Shown here: in pieces, positions 1 through 10,283 of the stretch
How the letters are laid out: every line of letters begins with the position of its first letter
Numbering within the stretch: the stretch's first letter is position 1
NCBI RefSeq assembly: GCF_026914185.1
Contig: NC_070568.1
Coordinates: 5,228,001-5,292,000 of the forward strand
Reading direction: 5' to 3'
Source: Puccinia triticina
Taxonomy: Eukaryota; Basidiomycota; Pucciniomycetes; Pucciniales; Pucciniaceae
Length of the DNA: 64,000 bases
Notes under the pieces: model-generated
The model's input: the letters and a program-made list of their open reading frames with translations, nothing else
Told to the model about the DNA's origin: nothing
The model's database searches: none
Position numbers and translations under genes: made by a program

Positions 1-16
1 CAATTGTCTGTTCTAG

Positions 17-946
17 CACTGCCAGCATATTTGGCTGGGATGAAGTCATTCCAGTTTAACTGGGATGCACTCACCCAATTTAAAATGGGTTGATCTTGAA
101 AACCTTCAAAGAACTAAGAGTGTTTTATTCTGATCAGACTGTGTAACTAAAAGTATCTACAATGAATTTTATAGAAGAAAAACAGTATTAAGAATGAGGA
201 AATATACCTAAGAGCAGGAATAGAGCTGCTCTCTACTAGATTAAGATAAAGTATAGGAAAGAGAAAATCCTGGTTTGGATTTGTTATGGTCTTTTAGACC
301 TGAGATAATCCTCACTTGGCGTCAGCAAAACGGCAAAGCAGTTGCACAACATTGTCTGCTTCAAAGCACAGTTGCATCAGCTGCTGCCTTTGATTTGCGC
401 TGAGCCTTATGACATGACACACTTACCAATAGGTGTTCCAACTCTTAGAGAGGTATTGGTGCGGACAGTCTGATTGTCTTTGACTATTTTGTCTAGGAAC
501 ATACAAGATAGAGCGTTAGCATCTATCTGACCAACTTCTCTTAAGAACTCAGCCGCTTACCTTTAACACTGAATGAGATTCTTTTGAGCAGTGGTTTTTG
601 GCCAGGATTTTCCACGTGCCTGATCTTGCTGGCAAGTGTTGGATCTTCTTAGATCAACAAGATGAATTCAGTTTCCCAACACCACTTCACAGACTTTGGA
701 CTGCGGAAAAGGTTTGCATTTGCTTACCAGATTCCGCAGCTGAGGTAGCTCCCAACACCTTACTCAATTTATGAGTTCAACATTGCTTGCCTAGACTGGA
801 ATTCTCACAGATCTTGACCAATGAAATATAAATCCAAGGTACCTTGGATTTATATTTCATCAGTTGAGATCAACCAAGTTGAAATTGGTTGATTTCATCC
901 CAGTTTAACTGGGATAACCTTATCCCAGCTAATTCTGTTGGCAGTG
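17..946. mobile_element. foldback/TIR element, non-coding
   Basis: The left end (17-105) and right end (about 868-946) are imperfect inverted copies of each other. Both start from CACTGCC / GGCAGTG and both contain the 15-bp palindrome CCCAGTTTAACTGGG or a near copy. TAG flanks both ends (14-16 and 947-949), a possible 3-bp target duplication. The interior has no convincing gene. A related end is seen near 54655-54700. Superfamily is not assigned; the TAG flank is weak evidence for a PIF/Harbinger-like origin. Confidence 0.5.
821..860. repeat. perfect 40-bp palindrome
   Basis: Bases 821-840 and 841-860 are exact reverse complements, centred on GGTACC. It sits within the foldback element and can form a long hairpin. 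No gene is associated with it. Confidence 0.9.
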
Positions 947-1946
947 TAGCCATGACAAGTTTTTTTGTGTTTACATCCCCTGTATCTCAAGTTTGGGAAG
1001 GAGAAAAATACACCAGAAGGTGGCTGGAGATAGCCACGCTTCTGATGAGTCTTAGTGAAAATACATGGGCTGATTACAAAAATATAACACCGTACAGGGA
1101 CCTTAGCACAAAAAGAAAAGGATTTGAGGCATAACTCTCAGGCCCAAATCACCTGTAAGGCGTAAGTCCCTCCCAAAGGGAGGCCAAAAGCTTCCCTTGG
1201 GAGGGACCTAGTTAATTTAGATTCAGACCCAGGTTAGGACCCTGGAAACCCCCTATAGATGTGGGTAATATAAATGTATGAATTTTTGACCAAAAACACA
1301 AAATGGTATGAATGGCCTTTTTGGCTGCAAACATACTAATCTCAGATGTATAGAAATTATACTGTGGAAGGGGGGTTAGTAACTAGATATGTATGAAAGT
1401 CTTGAGGATACCAACACAGATTTTTTTGGTACCACCCCACTCCTCAACACTTGGCCTCTGTTCATCTTGCAAGAACTCATCAGGGGTCTGGGGGTTTATT
1501 TTTTGTTTCAGAAAATGTGTATTGGAAAAATTCTATTGATTGATGGGCAAGTCTCAGGAAAACATTGCTGGCTTGTGTTGAGATTTCACCAGGAGACATA
1601 GATGCGATGGAGAGGGGGAGCAATCACAGAGGGGCTTGGATTGGACCAAGGAGCAGAAGATGTGGTTCAAGGGATAAAAGGCTCTGACTTGATGCGGTAT
1701 TTCAAATCAGACAAGCAGGAACATGTAGTCACAACTAGAGAGCCCCCTTGCAATACCAAAAGCAGGCCTAGGAGACAATTAAAACAAACAAGACATCTCA
1801 CAAGAGATGGAAGAAAAAAATACACATATGCTAACTATAAGCTCAACACATGGAAGGGGGTGTTGCCACTTGACCATAGAAAAGAGAGGACATTAAAACC
1901 AGTAATGAAAAATAATGAGTTAAAACAGGTTTTTGAGCATCACTTA
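947..1946. other. repeat-derived stretch with two weak ORFs
   Basis: A left end of the AGGACCCTGG TIR family begins at 1236 (compare 30465 and 55945); no matching right end is seen, so this copy is probably truncated. A short inverted repeat of GGGAGGGAC type lies at 1168-1207. Two adjoining + strand ORFs follow (1389-1601, 70 aa; 1602-1976, 124 aa). The second is rich in Lys and Arg and resembles no family I know. They may be remnants of a transposon-encoded protein, since the second runs into the next TIR element. I do not call them genes. Confidence 0.3.
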
Positions 1947-2739
1947 GGGCCCAATTATAAACTAGTTTTGGAATAATTTTAGGATTGGTATCAAATAAGT
2001 TTGAAATATCTTTTTGCTAACTTTTTTGGGATTGAAAATCTCAAAACAACCCAAACCACCTCGGGGAGGTGGTTTGGGGGAAACTGGTTTACCAATACTG
2101 TTTTGAATGTGATTACAGCTCAGCATGCAGATGCCCTCCATACACCTGACCAGTATTTCCCCCCCCCCCCCCCCCCCCAAAGGCCACAGCATATGTACTT
2201 GCGCAAGATACAGCCATCAAGGCTGATTTGCGGGTAATTGCAAAATGGAAACCATGGACGGATAGCCAGAATGCAAGCGCATCTATCAATTCCCGGGACC
2301 TCATATGTAGCTCGCAGAATGAGCAAGCTACAGGCTCTTGCAGTTGAACCAGGATGTTGCGCGCAAGAATCAGCCTTCAAGGCTGATTCACGGGTATCTA
2401 TTGACTTGGGAGAGCCGGCAGACATTGGCGGCCAGTTGTCCCGACCCAGGTTGTCCCCCCAAGCTCGTGGGAACGCTGCTGTTGTCGCTGCCATTGTCTT
2501 GGCGCATGCGAGACAGACGACTGCTGACGGAGCAACCTGTGGTAGTGTGAGGCTCACGTTCAGTTGCGCCGGAAATTCATCCAGCATGGTGGTGGGTTTA
2601 TAATTTACACTTGGTTTGAAACAGGTTGGAAACAGTTTTGGCCCCTGTATCTGCACCACCAAGATATTTATTTTTTTGATTTCAAACTTATTTGAAAACA
2701 ATCCCAAAATTATTCCAAAACTGGTTTATAATTGGGCCC
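1947..2739. mobile_element. Harbinger-like MITE (GGGCCCAATTATAAAC ends)
   Basis: The first and last roughly 60 bases are inverted copies, starting GGGCCCAATTATAAAC and ending with its complement. The element is flanked by TTA on both sides (1944-1946 and 2740-2742), which fits the TWA target preference of PIF/Harbinger elements. It carries a 20-base C run at 2159-2178. The overlapping ORFs on both strands cross the C run and are not credible genes. It is inserted in the weak ORF region to its left. Confidence 0.75.
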
Positions 2740-2984
2740 TTACAGTGATGGAAAAGAGATGGAGCATGTGAGCGGAGAAGATAATCTTACTGAATTTGGG
2801 AAAAATTGTGTATCAATCCCCCAAAAATTGCAGCCTCTCCTCATTGCAGTAGGAGGGTTCATGGTGGAAATTTACAAAACTTGAGAACAAATTTTAATAT
2901 AAATCTGTTCATAAGGGCCTTGAATTTAACTCAAAAGGTTTGTAAAATTCAATTGGGAACCCCTCTAATGTCCCAAGCACCATT

Positions 2985-3096
2985 CACCAGGAAAAAACAA
3001 TGATCACTTGTCTGCAAGTGACATAAAAAAGTACAAAGGCCCCTTTCTACTTTGCTATGTCACTTGTTGGCAAGTGATCATTCTTTTTTCCTGGTG
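2985..3096. repeat. short foldback repeat
   Basis: Arms of about 40 bases (2985-3024 and 3057-3096) are near-perfect inverted copies running from CACCAGGAAAAAA to its complement. The region has a hairpin shape and no coding content. It is probably a tiny MITE. Confidence 0.65.
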
Positions 3097-3268
3097 ATTC
3101 TTACATCAGTGGGAAGAGGGATTTTTGTGTATCAAATCTCTTTTGAAGAAAGCAAAGTTTCAGTTGTACTTAAGTCTATCACACAACAATTTCATAGTTC
3201 TTCATTTTTTTGGGGTTTCTTTTTCTTTTGGGTGTGCCCCAGTGCCGCTGAATCCATCAAAAGAGTCA

Positions 3269-3379
3269 GCTTCACAAAAACTTAGGCTTTCTGCCTTCCA
3301 AGGGAAAAAATGTTAAGCACAAAGTGGCTAGCTTCACAAAAAATTAGGCTTTCTGCCTTCCAAGGGAAAAAATGTTAGG
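3269..3379. repeat. two-copy tandem repeat, about 60-bp period
   Basis: The block starting GCTTCACAAAAA and ending GGGAAAAAATGTTA occurs twice (about 3269-3313 and 3329-3375) with one or two changes. No gene is associated. Confidence 0.7.
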
Positions 3380-3400
3380 CAAACCTGAATGTAGCCTTAA

Positions 3401-3784
3401 GGCCCTGTTTGGCACCAATATAATTATAGGTGATATATTTGCTGATTAATTCAATAAAAAAATACAAAATTCAACATAAAGCCCCCAATTTTTTTTGTAA
3501 GCAACCTACAGTGCTGGTCTCTTCAATATTGAAATCAGATTCAACTGATTCAGCCATATTCAGCACCATAATACCATTATATCACTTTTGACCAATATGA
3601 AGCAATATAATGGTATTATGGTGCTGAAGATGGCTGGATAAGTTGTTTCTGGGTTCACAGTTGAAGAGACCAGCACTTTAGGCTGCCTACAAAAAAATTG
3701 GAGGCTTTATGTTGAATTTTGTATTTTTTATTGAATTAACCGGTGATTATATCACCTATATTTATGTTGGTGCCAAATGGGGCC
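3401..3784. mobile_element. Tourist/Harbinger-like foldback MITE
   Basis: The ends are GGCCCTGTTTGGC and its near complement. TAA flanks both sides (3398-3400 and 3785-3787), as expected for a TWA target site. The inverted arms extend for more than 100 bases each, so a transcript would fold into one long hairpin. The middle (about 3530-3660) holds a second short inverted repeat. Related ends occur at 16134/17555, 59281/59430 and near 4890. Confidence 0.8.
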
Positions 3785-5185
3785 TAAGCAATGCCAACTC
3801 AATTTGGTTGCTAGGTAGGGAAAAAAACAATATTCAAATCCATACAGCCAAAAGGGGTATGAAAAAAAACATGTTTGAATTTACCTAGCCAACGAGCCGG
3901 GATGAGCCCAGACATAGACACCGGCCCTCAGAGCCGAGCAACCAAGCGTGATTTCTCACCAGCATGCAGGTGGTGCTGGCTGCCCGCCAAGGAGAAAGTT
4001 TCCTGAGACAGTCGGGTATGTATCAGGAAAGTGGGCACACCTTGTACATAGCTGCTCTCTGTAAGAACGTACAATGATATCACCAAGGAGGAGGCCTCTC
4101 TGGCAAGCGGGTCTTTTGACTGCTTGCTGTGGAGGAATCTTCCTCGGAATTATCCCCGGCAAGCGGATCCCCACTTGCCCGTGAGGATTCCTCCTACGCG
4201 AGCACCTTGCACCTACTTGCCGAGAAATCTTCCCTGATGAGCAGGTACAAGTCATCCGGATCTGTGTCACAAGACACTGTTACCCTTTGGAAGCTGGAAC
4301 CGGACAAGGATTTCCTCGCGAAATGATTTCCTCAGAGTCAAAAGCGCTGTGGTGTATCTTAATTTTCTGATTTCTTTCTTTCTTTGGCTGCCACGTTATA
4401 CGACATAAAGCTAAGACGGAAAAGCTTGCGGCCAGCTTTTGGACTGCTGATTTCAGCCTCAAAGCCTGTATGGATCCTGCACGTCAGGAATGCCATCAGA
4501 AGAAAAAACTCATCTTCTTTGTTTTCCACTTTGGGGCCTTGAGGGCCCAACCATTGGATTCCTGGAGTGATTTTACTTCAATCCGGCCCTTCGCCGCTCT
4601 TGCCTCCCTCGCCCCTTGCCTGGCCCGGCACCCATGTCAAGCAAAACCAGCCGGCCAAACGGGTTTTGAATGCCTGTACAGTGAAGCTGTACAGGCCTGT
4701 GGCTGAAATGCAGAAGTCATTTCAGCCACAAAATTTGGCAAGCTTTTCTGCGTTAGCTGTAAATGGTCGAATTTATGACGCGCGACCCCTGGGGGTTTCA
4801 AAGTTTTGGTGGCAATGGGGGGCAAACTTTGGGTTGCGGTGTCATAAATTCAACCATTTATGAAGTATAACGCGGCAGCCAAACAGGGCCTTAAAATGCC
4901 AGTGTTTTGACGAGGCTTTAAGTGTGTCTTTAGAACACTCAGCCATCTCCTTTTGAAGCTTTCATACATTTTTTTTTCTTTGAAGAAACATGAGGGAATA
5001 TGTACATCTTTATGAATGAGATAACAATGTTCACATTCTGTCAAGGAGAGCGAAATAAGCAGAGGACTGGGGAACATTTGTTAAGGCCTTTGAGCAGTGA
5101 TTGGGCAATATTTTATTTAGTTTGTTCACTTATGCTTTGATGGTATGTATGTCCAGGCTCAAGTGGGTTAACGTTCATAGCTTTA
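3785..5185. other. intergenic, MITE remnants
   Basis: No gene is supported here. A degraded TIR element seems to run from about 4390 (TGGCTGCCACGTTATA) to 4890, where GGCAGCCAAACAGGGCC is followed by TTA. The short ORFs on both strands are incoherent. The stretch next to 5186 is the left limit of the duplicated block shared with 13254 onward. Confidence 0.5.
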
Positions 5186-5383
5186 ATGAGCACTTGTGCT
5201 TACGAAGAGGATGAGCTGGTTCGTGAAAATGAAGAGGTTCATTTGGCAACCTTCATACTAGACTTTTATTTCATCGCTCACGGTGCTCTTGTCCGCCACC
5301 AATCAAAAAACATCTTCCCACACCAGCATTACAATCCTCTGGCTGCAACAAGCATTCAAGAGCTCTTGGAGAATACCTTATAA
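5186..5383 (+). CDS. small ORF upstream of secreted gene copy 1
   Basis: This 65-aa ORF starts MSTCAYEEDELVREN. A partner at 13254-13391 lies at the same place upstream of the paralogous secreted gene. The two start at the same codon, share the first ~36 residues with several silent changes, and end in similar LLENTL / YLENGL tails. They differ by an in-frame length change in the middle, which suggests selection on the reading frame. It could be an upstream ORF in the leader of the 5712 gene or the tail of an older gene. Function is unknown. Confidence 0.35.
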   Translation: MSTCAYEEDELVRENEEVHLATFILDFYFIAHGALVRHQSKNIFPHQHYNPLAATSIQELLENTL

Positions 5384-5711
5384 TCGGCCCCTTTTCTCTT
5401 TACAATCCTCATCCCCCACCCAAAGCCTGTTTCCTGTACACATTCCATTATCTCATTTCCCCCCCGTCTATTTTCTTCTGTCCGCTAGCGGCTAACTCTT
5501 ATCCATCTTGTTCATTTTCATTGTCATCATCCCTTGGAACTTCGAAAGTTACCCGCCTTCAACAGTCATTGCTCAAAATATTTGCAATCAGTCGCAACAA
5601 GACCGAATTCCCTCTGGCTGTTAGCCGTTCTCTATTTTTCATCCGCGTCCCGTATCATTTCTTGACTTCCCGCTAACCACCGCCTACCAATAATTCAGAT
5701 ATTTTAGCACG

Positions 5712-6383
5712 ATGTTGAAGATGAACGCTAATAGCTCAATGGTGATAATCGGCTTCGTAATCATGGCCGTCGGTGTTTTCTCCTCGCCACTCAAGAAGGA
5801 TACCCACAGTACTAGTTCCCTAGGCCGTCGAACCACTGCAAATCGGGTGAATAGACGGATGGTCCCCGGGCCTGGTGCAGGTGTCGGCGCAGGTCTCAAT
5901 GTGGCTGCTGGTTTGGTTGGAGCCGCACTGGGTGGTCCCGGTCCTGTTGGCGCCTTTGGTCTTGGCATTGGCCCTCCTGGCCCGGTCCTTGGTCCGCCTC
6001 CGGTTGGCGCAGTCGTTGTCCCGGGTGGTCCTCCGGGTCCGATGGTTGCCGGCAGTGTCGGAGGAGGAGCGGTCGGCAACGCGGATAATGCCAACGCTGA
6101 CGCTGCTGCCGCTGGACGCCCCGGTCAGCCCGGCTTCAGCGCAGGTAACTCAGCCGCAAATGCAGACGCCTCTGCTCGCACTCAAGCAAACGGTCCACGT
6201 CCAACAGGTTCGGCCGACGCCCAAAGTTCAGCTGATGCAACCGCCGGAGGCTCCGGACGCAGCGCCGGCGATTCCGCCGCAAGCGCAGCCGCGGCTGCCC
6301 GCGCCAAGGCGAATGCTCAAGGGGCTGTTGATGCAAACAGCACCTCGGCCAGCAAATCTTCCTCCTCTTCTGAATCTAACTGA
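5712..6383 (+). CDS. secreted Gly/Ala/Pro-rich protein, copy 1
   Basis: Predicted 223 aa in a single exon. Residues 1-25 form a signal peptide (hydrophobic core VIIGFVIMAVGVF, cut near FSS-PL). Dibasic sites (LGRR, VNRR) follow, so kexin processing is possible. The body begins at VPGPGAG and is Gly/Pro-rich to about residue 120, then Ala/Asn/Ser-rich with repeated NADA-type units, ending in a Ser tail. There are no cysteines in the mature part. Its paralogue is at 13810 in the same orientation, with shared 5' and 3' flanks. It is a candidate secreted surface, matrix or effector-like protein; no enzymatic domain is visible. The GC-rich codon use contrasts with the surroundings. The long antisense ORF here is a shadow. 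Confidence 0.75.
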   Translation: MLKMNANSSMVIIGFVIMAVGVFSSPLKKDTHSTSSLGRRTTANRVNRRMVPGPGAGVGAGLNVAAGLVGAALGGPGPVGAFGLGIGPPGPVLGPPPVGAVVVPGGPPGPMVAGSVGGGAVGNADNANADAAAAGRPGQPGFSAGNSAANADASARTQANGPRPTGSADAQSSADATAGGSGRSAGDSAASAAAAARAKANAQGAVDANSTSASKSSSSSESN

Positions 6384-6876
6384 AAGCTACAATCATGAGC
6401 ATTCTCTCCCCAAACTCCCTTAGCCTGAAACACCTTTCTTTGGTAGGAGTTAGCACACAAGCTTGCATCACTGAGATTGTAATTCTACGGCCTTCTTCCA
6501 CCCCATTGATTTTTTTTACATCATTCCTTGTCCTCTTCCTTAACAAGAATTTTATTTATCTGTAAATAGAATCGCAGATGCTTGTCATCTCCCTTATATT
6601 TTCAATTCATCTTCAGTGTAAATGTATCCGCAAACTCAGTGTTAGTGTGTTGACTCTGCAAACACCAATCCACAGCCCAAGCTATAAACCAAAGATTTTC
6701 AAGTCGCAACTTTGCTCCATTTACTGCTGATCCATACAGCCTCTGGAGTTAGACTTCTCAGATTTCAAACCCTACCAGTGAGTGTAACTATGAGACATAC
6801 TTACACAATCTCATTGGCACCAACCCCCGAAAGCAGACCGCTGGTGTACTCAGAGTCACATGTAGCTCGTCATTCT
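6384..6876 (+). other. 3' flank of secreted gene copy 1
   Basis: This stretch has no gene. Parts match the 3' flank of copy 2 (both have CAGATGCTTGTCATCTCCCT, at about 6570 and 14583), so the duplicated block includes the 3' untranslated region. It ends where the solo LTR inserted. Confidence 0.6.
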
Positions 6877-7125
6877 TGTGAAAACCCCGGGGAAGGAAGA
6901 AGAGGTACCACCCTGTTGTAGCCCGAGTGGCTACGCACTCCGAGACTCGCCGCAGCAGCGGTATCTTCCTCGTCCCGGACTTGAGTCCGGGCTGAGAACT
7001 GTGTCAATCCATACCATCGTGTCACTATAGTCAACTGTGCCAATACAAGCAAAGGTACCACCCGGCTACACGATTGTAGCGGGCATCAACTCTCCCCCGG
7101 AGAGGTATAACACCAGGCCATAACA
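6877..7125. mobile_element. solo LTR of the TRIM family, with a 151-bp insert
   Basis: It begins TGTGAAAACCCCGGGG and ends GGCCATAACA, so it has TG..CA ends. ATTCT lies directly on both sides (6872-6876 and 7126-7130), a 5-bp target duplication. It matches the 98-bp LTRs at 54727 and 55224, but an extra ~151 bases lie between two copies of GGTACCACCC (about 6905 and 7053). It is either a longer family variant or an LTR that acquired an insertion. No internal region remains, so it is a solo LTR. Confidence 0.85.
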
Positions 7126-7161
7126 ATTCTGTGCAAGACCTTACTCTCATCATGAAGGTAA

Positions 7162-7628
7162 TGAACTCAGACTTTTAGAAGGTAGCGATATAAGTATCTA
7201 CACTTGATACGACTTGAGCACCGACGACACACTAACCTGATCGTAGCGATGAGTGTTAGTGTTGTAGCTGTTGAGAACTATGAGTTGATTTGCATTACTC
7301 TTACACACCTTTTAGAAGGTAGCGATATAAGTATCTACACTTGATACGACTTGAGCACCGACAACACACTAACCTAAACAATGAGAAGAGTTGTTAAGAA
7401 AAGGGATACAATGAAGTGAGATATCCTAATGAGTAACAGACCTGATCGTAGCAATGAGTGTTAGTGTTGTAGCTGTTGAGAACTATGAGTTGATTAAGGA
7501 AAAGAGCCGATACATAATTGGAGCGGACATTTAAAGGATCAACTAGGTTTTGGAACAACTGCGGCACAACTGGTAAGAGTAACAAAGCGTAAAAATGGAA
7601 AGGACCCCGGACGACTACTGTAAGTTCA
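7162..7628 (-). repeat. copia 3' LTR (467 bp)
   Basis: It has terminal inverted hexamers TGAACT/AGTTCA. It contains two copies of an approximately 65-bp unit (TTTTAGAAGGTAGCGATATA...) at about 7174 and 7310, where the other LTR has three. Confidence 0.9.
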
Positions 7629-7644
7629 ATACCCCCCCTCGTTT

Positions 7645-9309
7645 TCAGTTTTCAGCTTTGAAGTCACGAAGTTGATATCCGAGGTAGCGAAGGAACATTT
7701 GATGACAACGATTAGACAGGGATTTGGTGAACCCATCTGATTGATTTTCATTTGTTGAGATGTAATTGATTTCAACTAAGTTATTGTCGACAGCCTCGCG
7801 AATGAAGTGGAATTTAACGTCAATGTGTTTAGAGCGCTGTTGAAACAAGGGATTTTTCGCCAAAGCAATGGCGCCTTGGTTGTCGCAAAATATAGGGATT
7901 GGATAAATTGGTAGGTCAAGGGAAGTGAGAAGCGTGCGCATTGAGATTGCTTCTTGGACACCGTCGTTCAAAGATTTGTACTCGGCTTCAGTTGTTGAAG
8001 AAGCCACCGATGGTTGCTTTTTAGCTCGCCAGGAAATAATTGAATTACCCCAGCGGACGAGGTAGGCGGAATAAGAACAACGAGTATCAGGACAGTTTGC
8101 ATAATCGGAGTCAACATAAATCGCAACTCGATTTTCATTACCGCCGATGTTAAGAGAGAAGTCAATGGTTTTGGAGAGATATTGAAGCAAGTGTAAGAAA
8201 GCATGCCAGTGAACAATGCCGGGGTTTTCTAAGTGTTGAGAGAGCTGAGATACAGCAAAGGTGATATCGGGCCTGGTAGCGACTGCAGCCCAGTTAACTA
8301 AACCGACCGCTCGCCGATAGCTGATGTTGAGCTTTTTGAAAACTTCGATTTCTTCAGGAGTCGCACGAACCAATGTGGTATTTGGCACCATCGGGGTTAG
8401 AACCGGACGACAGTTTGTCATGTCGAATTCGGAAAGAATTTCGGAAATGTAATTTTCTTGAGATAGCTCCAGATGATCGTCTGCCCAAGAAATCTTCATG
8501 CCAAGCAAAGAATTAATGGGGCCTAAGTCTTCCATTAAGAATTTGCTGTTAATGAAGTTTTTGAAACGCGCCACATCCTCAGAGACAACAACAAGATCGT
8601 CCACGTAAACATGCACCATACAGACCCAGTCTGGATCAGCCGATCTGAACAAGCATGGATTGTTTGGGGAAGGGAAAAAATTGACTGATTCAAAAAATGC
8701 CAAAAGTTCTCGATACCAAACCCGAGGGGCTTGCTTCAAACCGTAAATTGATTTTATAAGGCGAAGACAGGTCCCTGGAGGTGCTTCTAAACCTTGAGGA
8801 ATTTGAAGAAATACAGTTTCGTCCAATGTGCCGTTTAAGAATGCGTTCTTGACGTCCATCTGATGGATGTCCATGCCGTTGTTCATGCCATACGCCAAAA
8901 CCAACCGAAGAGCCGGAAGGCGACCAGTCGGAGCAAAATTTTCGTTGTAATTGATACCGTCTTGTTGCGCACTGCCTTGCGCACAAAGTCTCGCCTTGAA
9001 TTTAACGAATTGACCTGCCGCGTTGGTTTTGATGCGAAACACCCACACTGTGCCAAGTAGAACATGATCGGACGGAATCGGAACAATTTCCCAAACGTTC
9101 AAGCGATCCATTGCCCTAAGTTCGACGGAGATAGCGTCCAGCCAGTTCTGAGCTTCAGTCGAGTTTATCGCGGCTTTGTACGTTTTAGGTACCAAGTTAG
9201 CCTCCGCTATAGCTGATCCGCAGGAACGTAATGCCAACTGGGTTTTGCACCCGTTGAAACTTTTGAATTTGAAGGGGGTTGGGGAAGATTTGTCGATGGA
9301 GACGAACAA
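7645..9309 (-). CDS. copia reverse transcriptase and RNase H
   Basis: This 554-aa open frame carries the end of the copia polyprotein. RT motifs include the region around LNVWEIVPIP, KARLCAQG, DVKNAFLNG and the catalytic YVDD (HVYVDDLVVV). RNase H carries IYVDSDYANC, SSTTEAEYKSL and the terminal KHIDVKFHFIRE / DGFTKSL motifs of copia elements. All key acidic residues are present. It is joined to the upstream integrase only through a frame change, because the two frames overlap at 9207-9309. The Met at the frame start is not a real start. Confidence 0.9.
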   Translation of the reverse strand: MFVSIDKSSPTPFKFKSFNGCKTQLALRSCGSAIAEANLVPKTYKAAINSTEAQNWLDAISVELRAMDRLNVWEIVPIPSDHVLLGTVWVFRIKTNAAGQFVKFKARLCAQGSAQQDGINYNENFAPTGRLPALRLVLAYGMNNGMDIHQMDVKNAFLNGTLDETVFLQIPQGLEAPPGTCLRLIKSIYGLKQAPRVWYRELLAFFESVNFFPSPNNPCLFRSADPDWVCMVHVYVDDLVVVSEDVARFKNFINSKFLMEDLGPINSLLGMKISWADDHLELSQENYISEILSEFDMTNCRPVLTPMVPNTTLVRATPEEIEVFKKLNISYRRAVGLVNWAAVATRPDITFAVSQLSQHLENPGIVHWHAFLHLLQYLSKTIDFSLNIGGNENRVAIYVDSDYANCPDTRCSYSAYLVRWGNSIISWRAKKQPSVASSTTEAEYKSLNDGVQEAISMRTLLTSLDLPIYPIPIFCDNQGAIALAKNPLFQQRSKHIDVKFHFIREAVDNNLVEINYISTNENQSDGFTKSLSNRCHQMFLRYLGYQLRDFKAEN

Positions 9310-10217
9310 GGTGGTGGATGAGGGATAGTTGTGGAAGCGGAAGGAACAAGAGTGGAAGGGGATATCACTGCCGAATCTTGATCTTGCGAGACAAGAGGCG
9401 CTTCAGATGACGTCATTGAGTTATCTGATGACGTCAGTTGGTGATTATAAGGCGAAACAAGATGATTGACGTCATATGAGTCTTGAAGCTCGTCCAAACT
9501 TTCTTGTAATTCAGGATAGGCAAGATCTTCCGGGGAGATTCCTGGAAAACATGACTCATCAAAGATGACGTCATGACTGTACTCAACCCGGGAGTCTGTC
9601 GTAAGTATTCTCCAGTTAGGAATACCCAGCCTATACCCTAGTAAAACCCCTGCTCTCAAAGTATCACCGAATTTTCCCTTCCTTTGCTCTTTAGGAATGT
9701 TAATGAATGCTTGGCAGCCAAACACACAAAGCCGACCTAGGTTAAAAACGTGTCCAAACCACACTTCATGAGGAGATTTCCAGCCGATCTTCTTAGTTGG
9801 AGTGATATTCTCATAGAAAATTGCTGTGCTAACAGCCTCTCCCCAAAGATTTGTCGGAAGATTTGCTTGCTTAAGAAGTGCTCGCGCTTTCTCGCTTGTC
9901 GTCCGATTTCCACGCTCAGCAATTGAATTCTGCTGCGGCGTATAAGGTGCCGTGATGTGGTGAATGATGCCTTGATCCTTCAAGTAGGTGTCAAATTCTC
10001 CTGAGAAAAACTCGCCCCCACCATCGGTGACCAGATTGATGAGTTTTCGTGAATGAAAAGTAGTTACTTCATTTACATATTCCTTAAATTTTTCGAGTGC
10101 TTGATTTTTGTGAGTTAAGATAAAAACATGTTTGTACGCTGAGAAGGAGTCCGTAATTTTGAAGTAATAAGATGCTTTGCCAACAGTCGAGGGAGTAATT
10201 TTCCCGCTAAGATCCAT
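9207..10217 (-). CDS. copia integrase fragment
   Basis: This 336-aa frame contains the integrase core: DLSG, TDGGGEF (second D), and TPQQNSIAERGNRT with the catalytic E. It is followed by the copia integrase C-terminal GWKSPHEVWFG and FGCQAFINIP motifs and a Ser/Pro-rich linker. Upstream, the frame continues past a TAA at about 10284 into the gag-protease frame. Downstream it is out of phase with RT. It is a component of the element at 7162-12305. Confidence 0.88.
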   Translation of the reverse strand: MDLSGKITPSTVGKASYYFKITDSFSAYKHVFILTHKNQALEKFKEYVNEVTTFHSRKLINLVTDGGGEFFSGEFDTYLKDQGIIHHITAPYTPQQNSIAERGNRTTSEKARALLKQANLPTNLWGEAVSTAIFYENITPTKKIGWKSPHEVWFGHVFNLGRLCVFGCQAFINIPKEQRKGKFGDTLRAGVLLGYRLGIPNWRILTTDSRVEYSHDVIFDESCFPGISPEDLAYPELQESLDELQDSYDVNHLVSPYNHQLTSSDNSMTSSEAPLVSQDQDSAVISPSTLVPSASTTIPHPPPCSSPSTNLPQPPSNSKVSTGAKPSWHYVPADQL

Positions 10218-10283
10218 GTATACATAGTCTAGAATACAGGTTGGTTTTGGGAGACTACCAGAAAATGGTTGTCGATGTGATTT

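Noticed and set aside
1389..1976. Two + strand ORFs (70 and 124 aa)
   Set aside because: No recognisable domain, repeat-dominated surroundings, and the second runs into a MITE; not strong enough to call genes.
2120..2707. 195-aa minus-strand ORF
   Set aside because: It crosses a 20-base C run inside a MITE and competes with equally open frames on the other strand.
5684..6094. Pro/Thr-rich antisense ORF over secreted gene copy 1
   Set aside because: It is a mirror frame of a GC-rich coding sequence; the sense frame has a signal peptide and a conserved paralogue.
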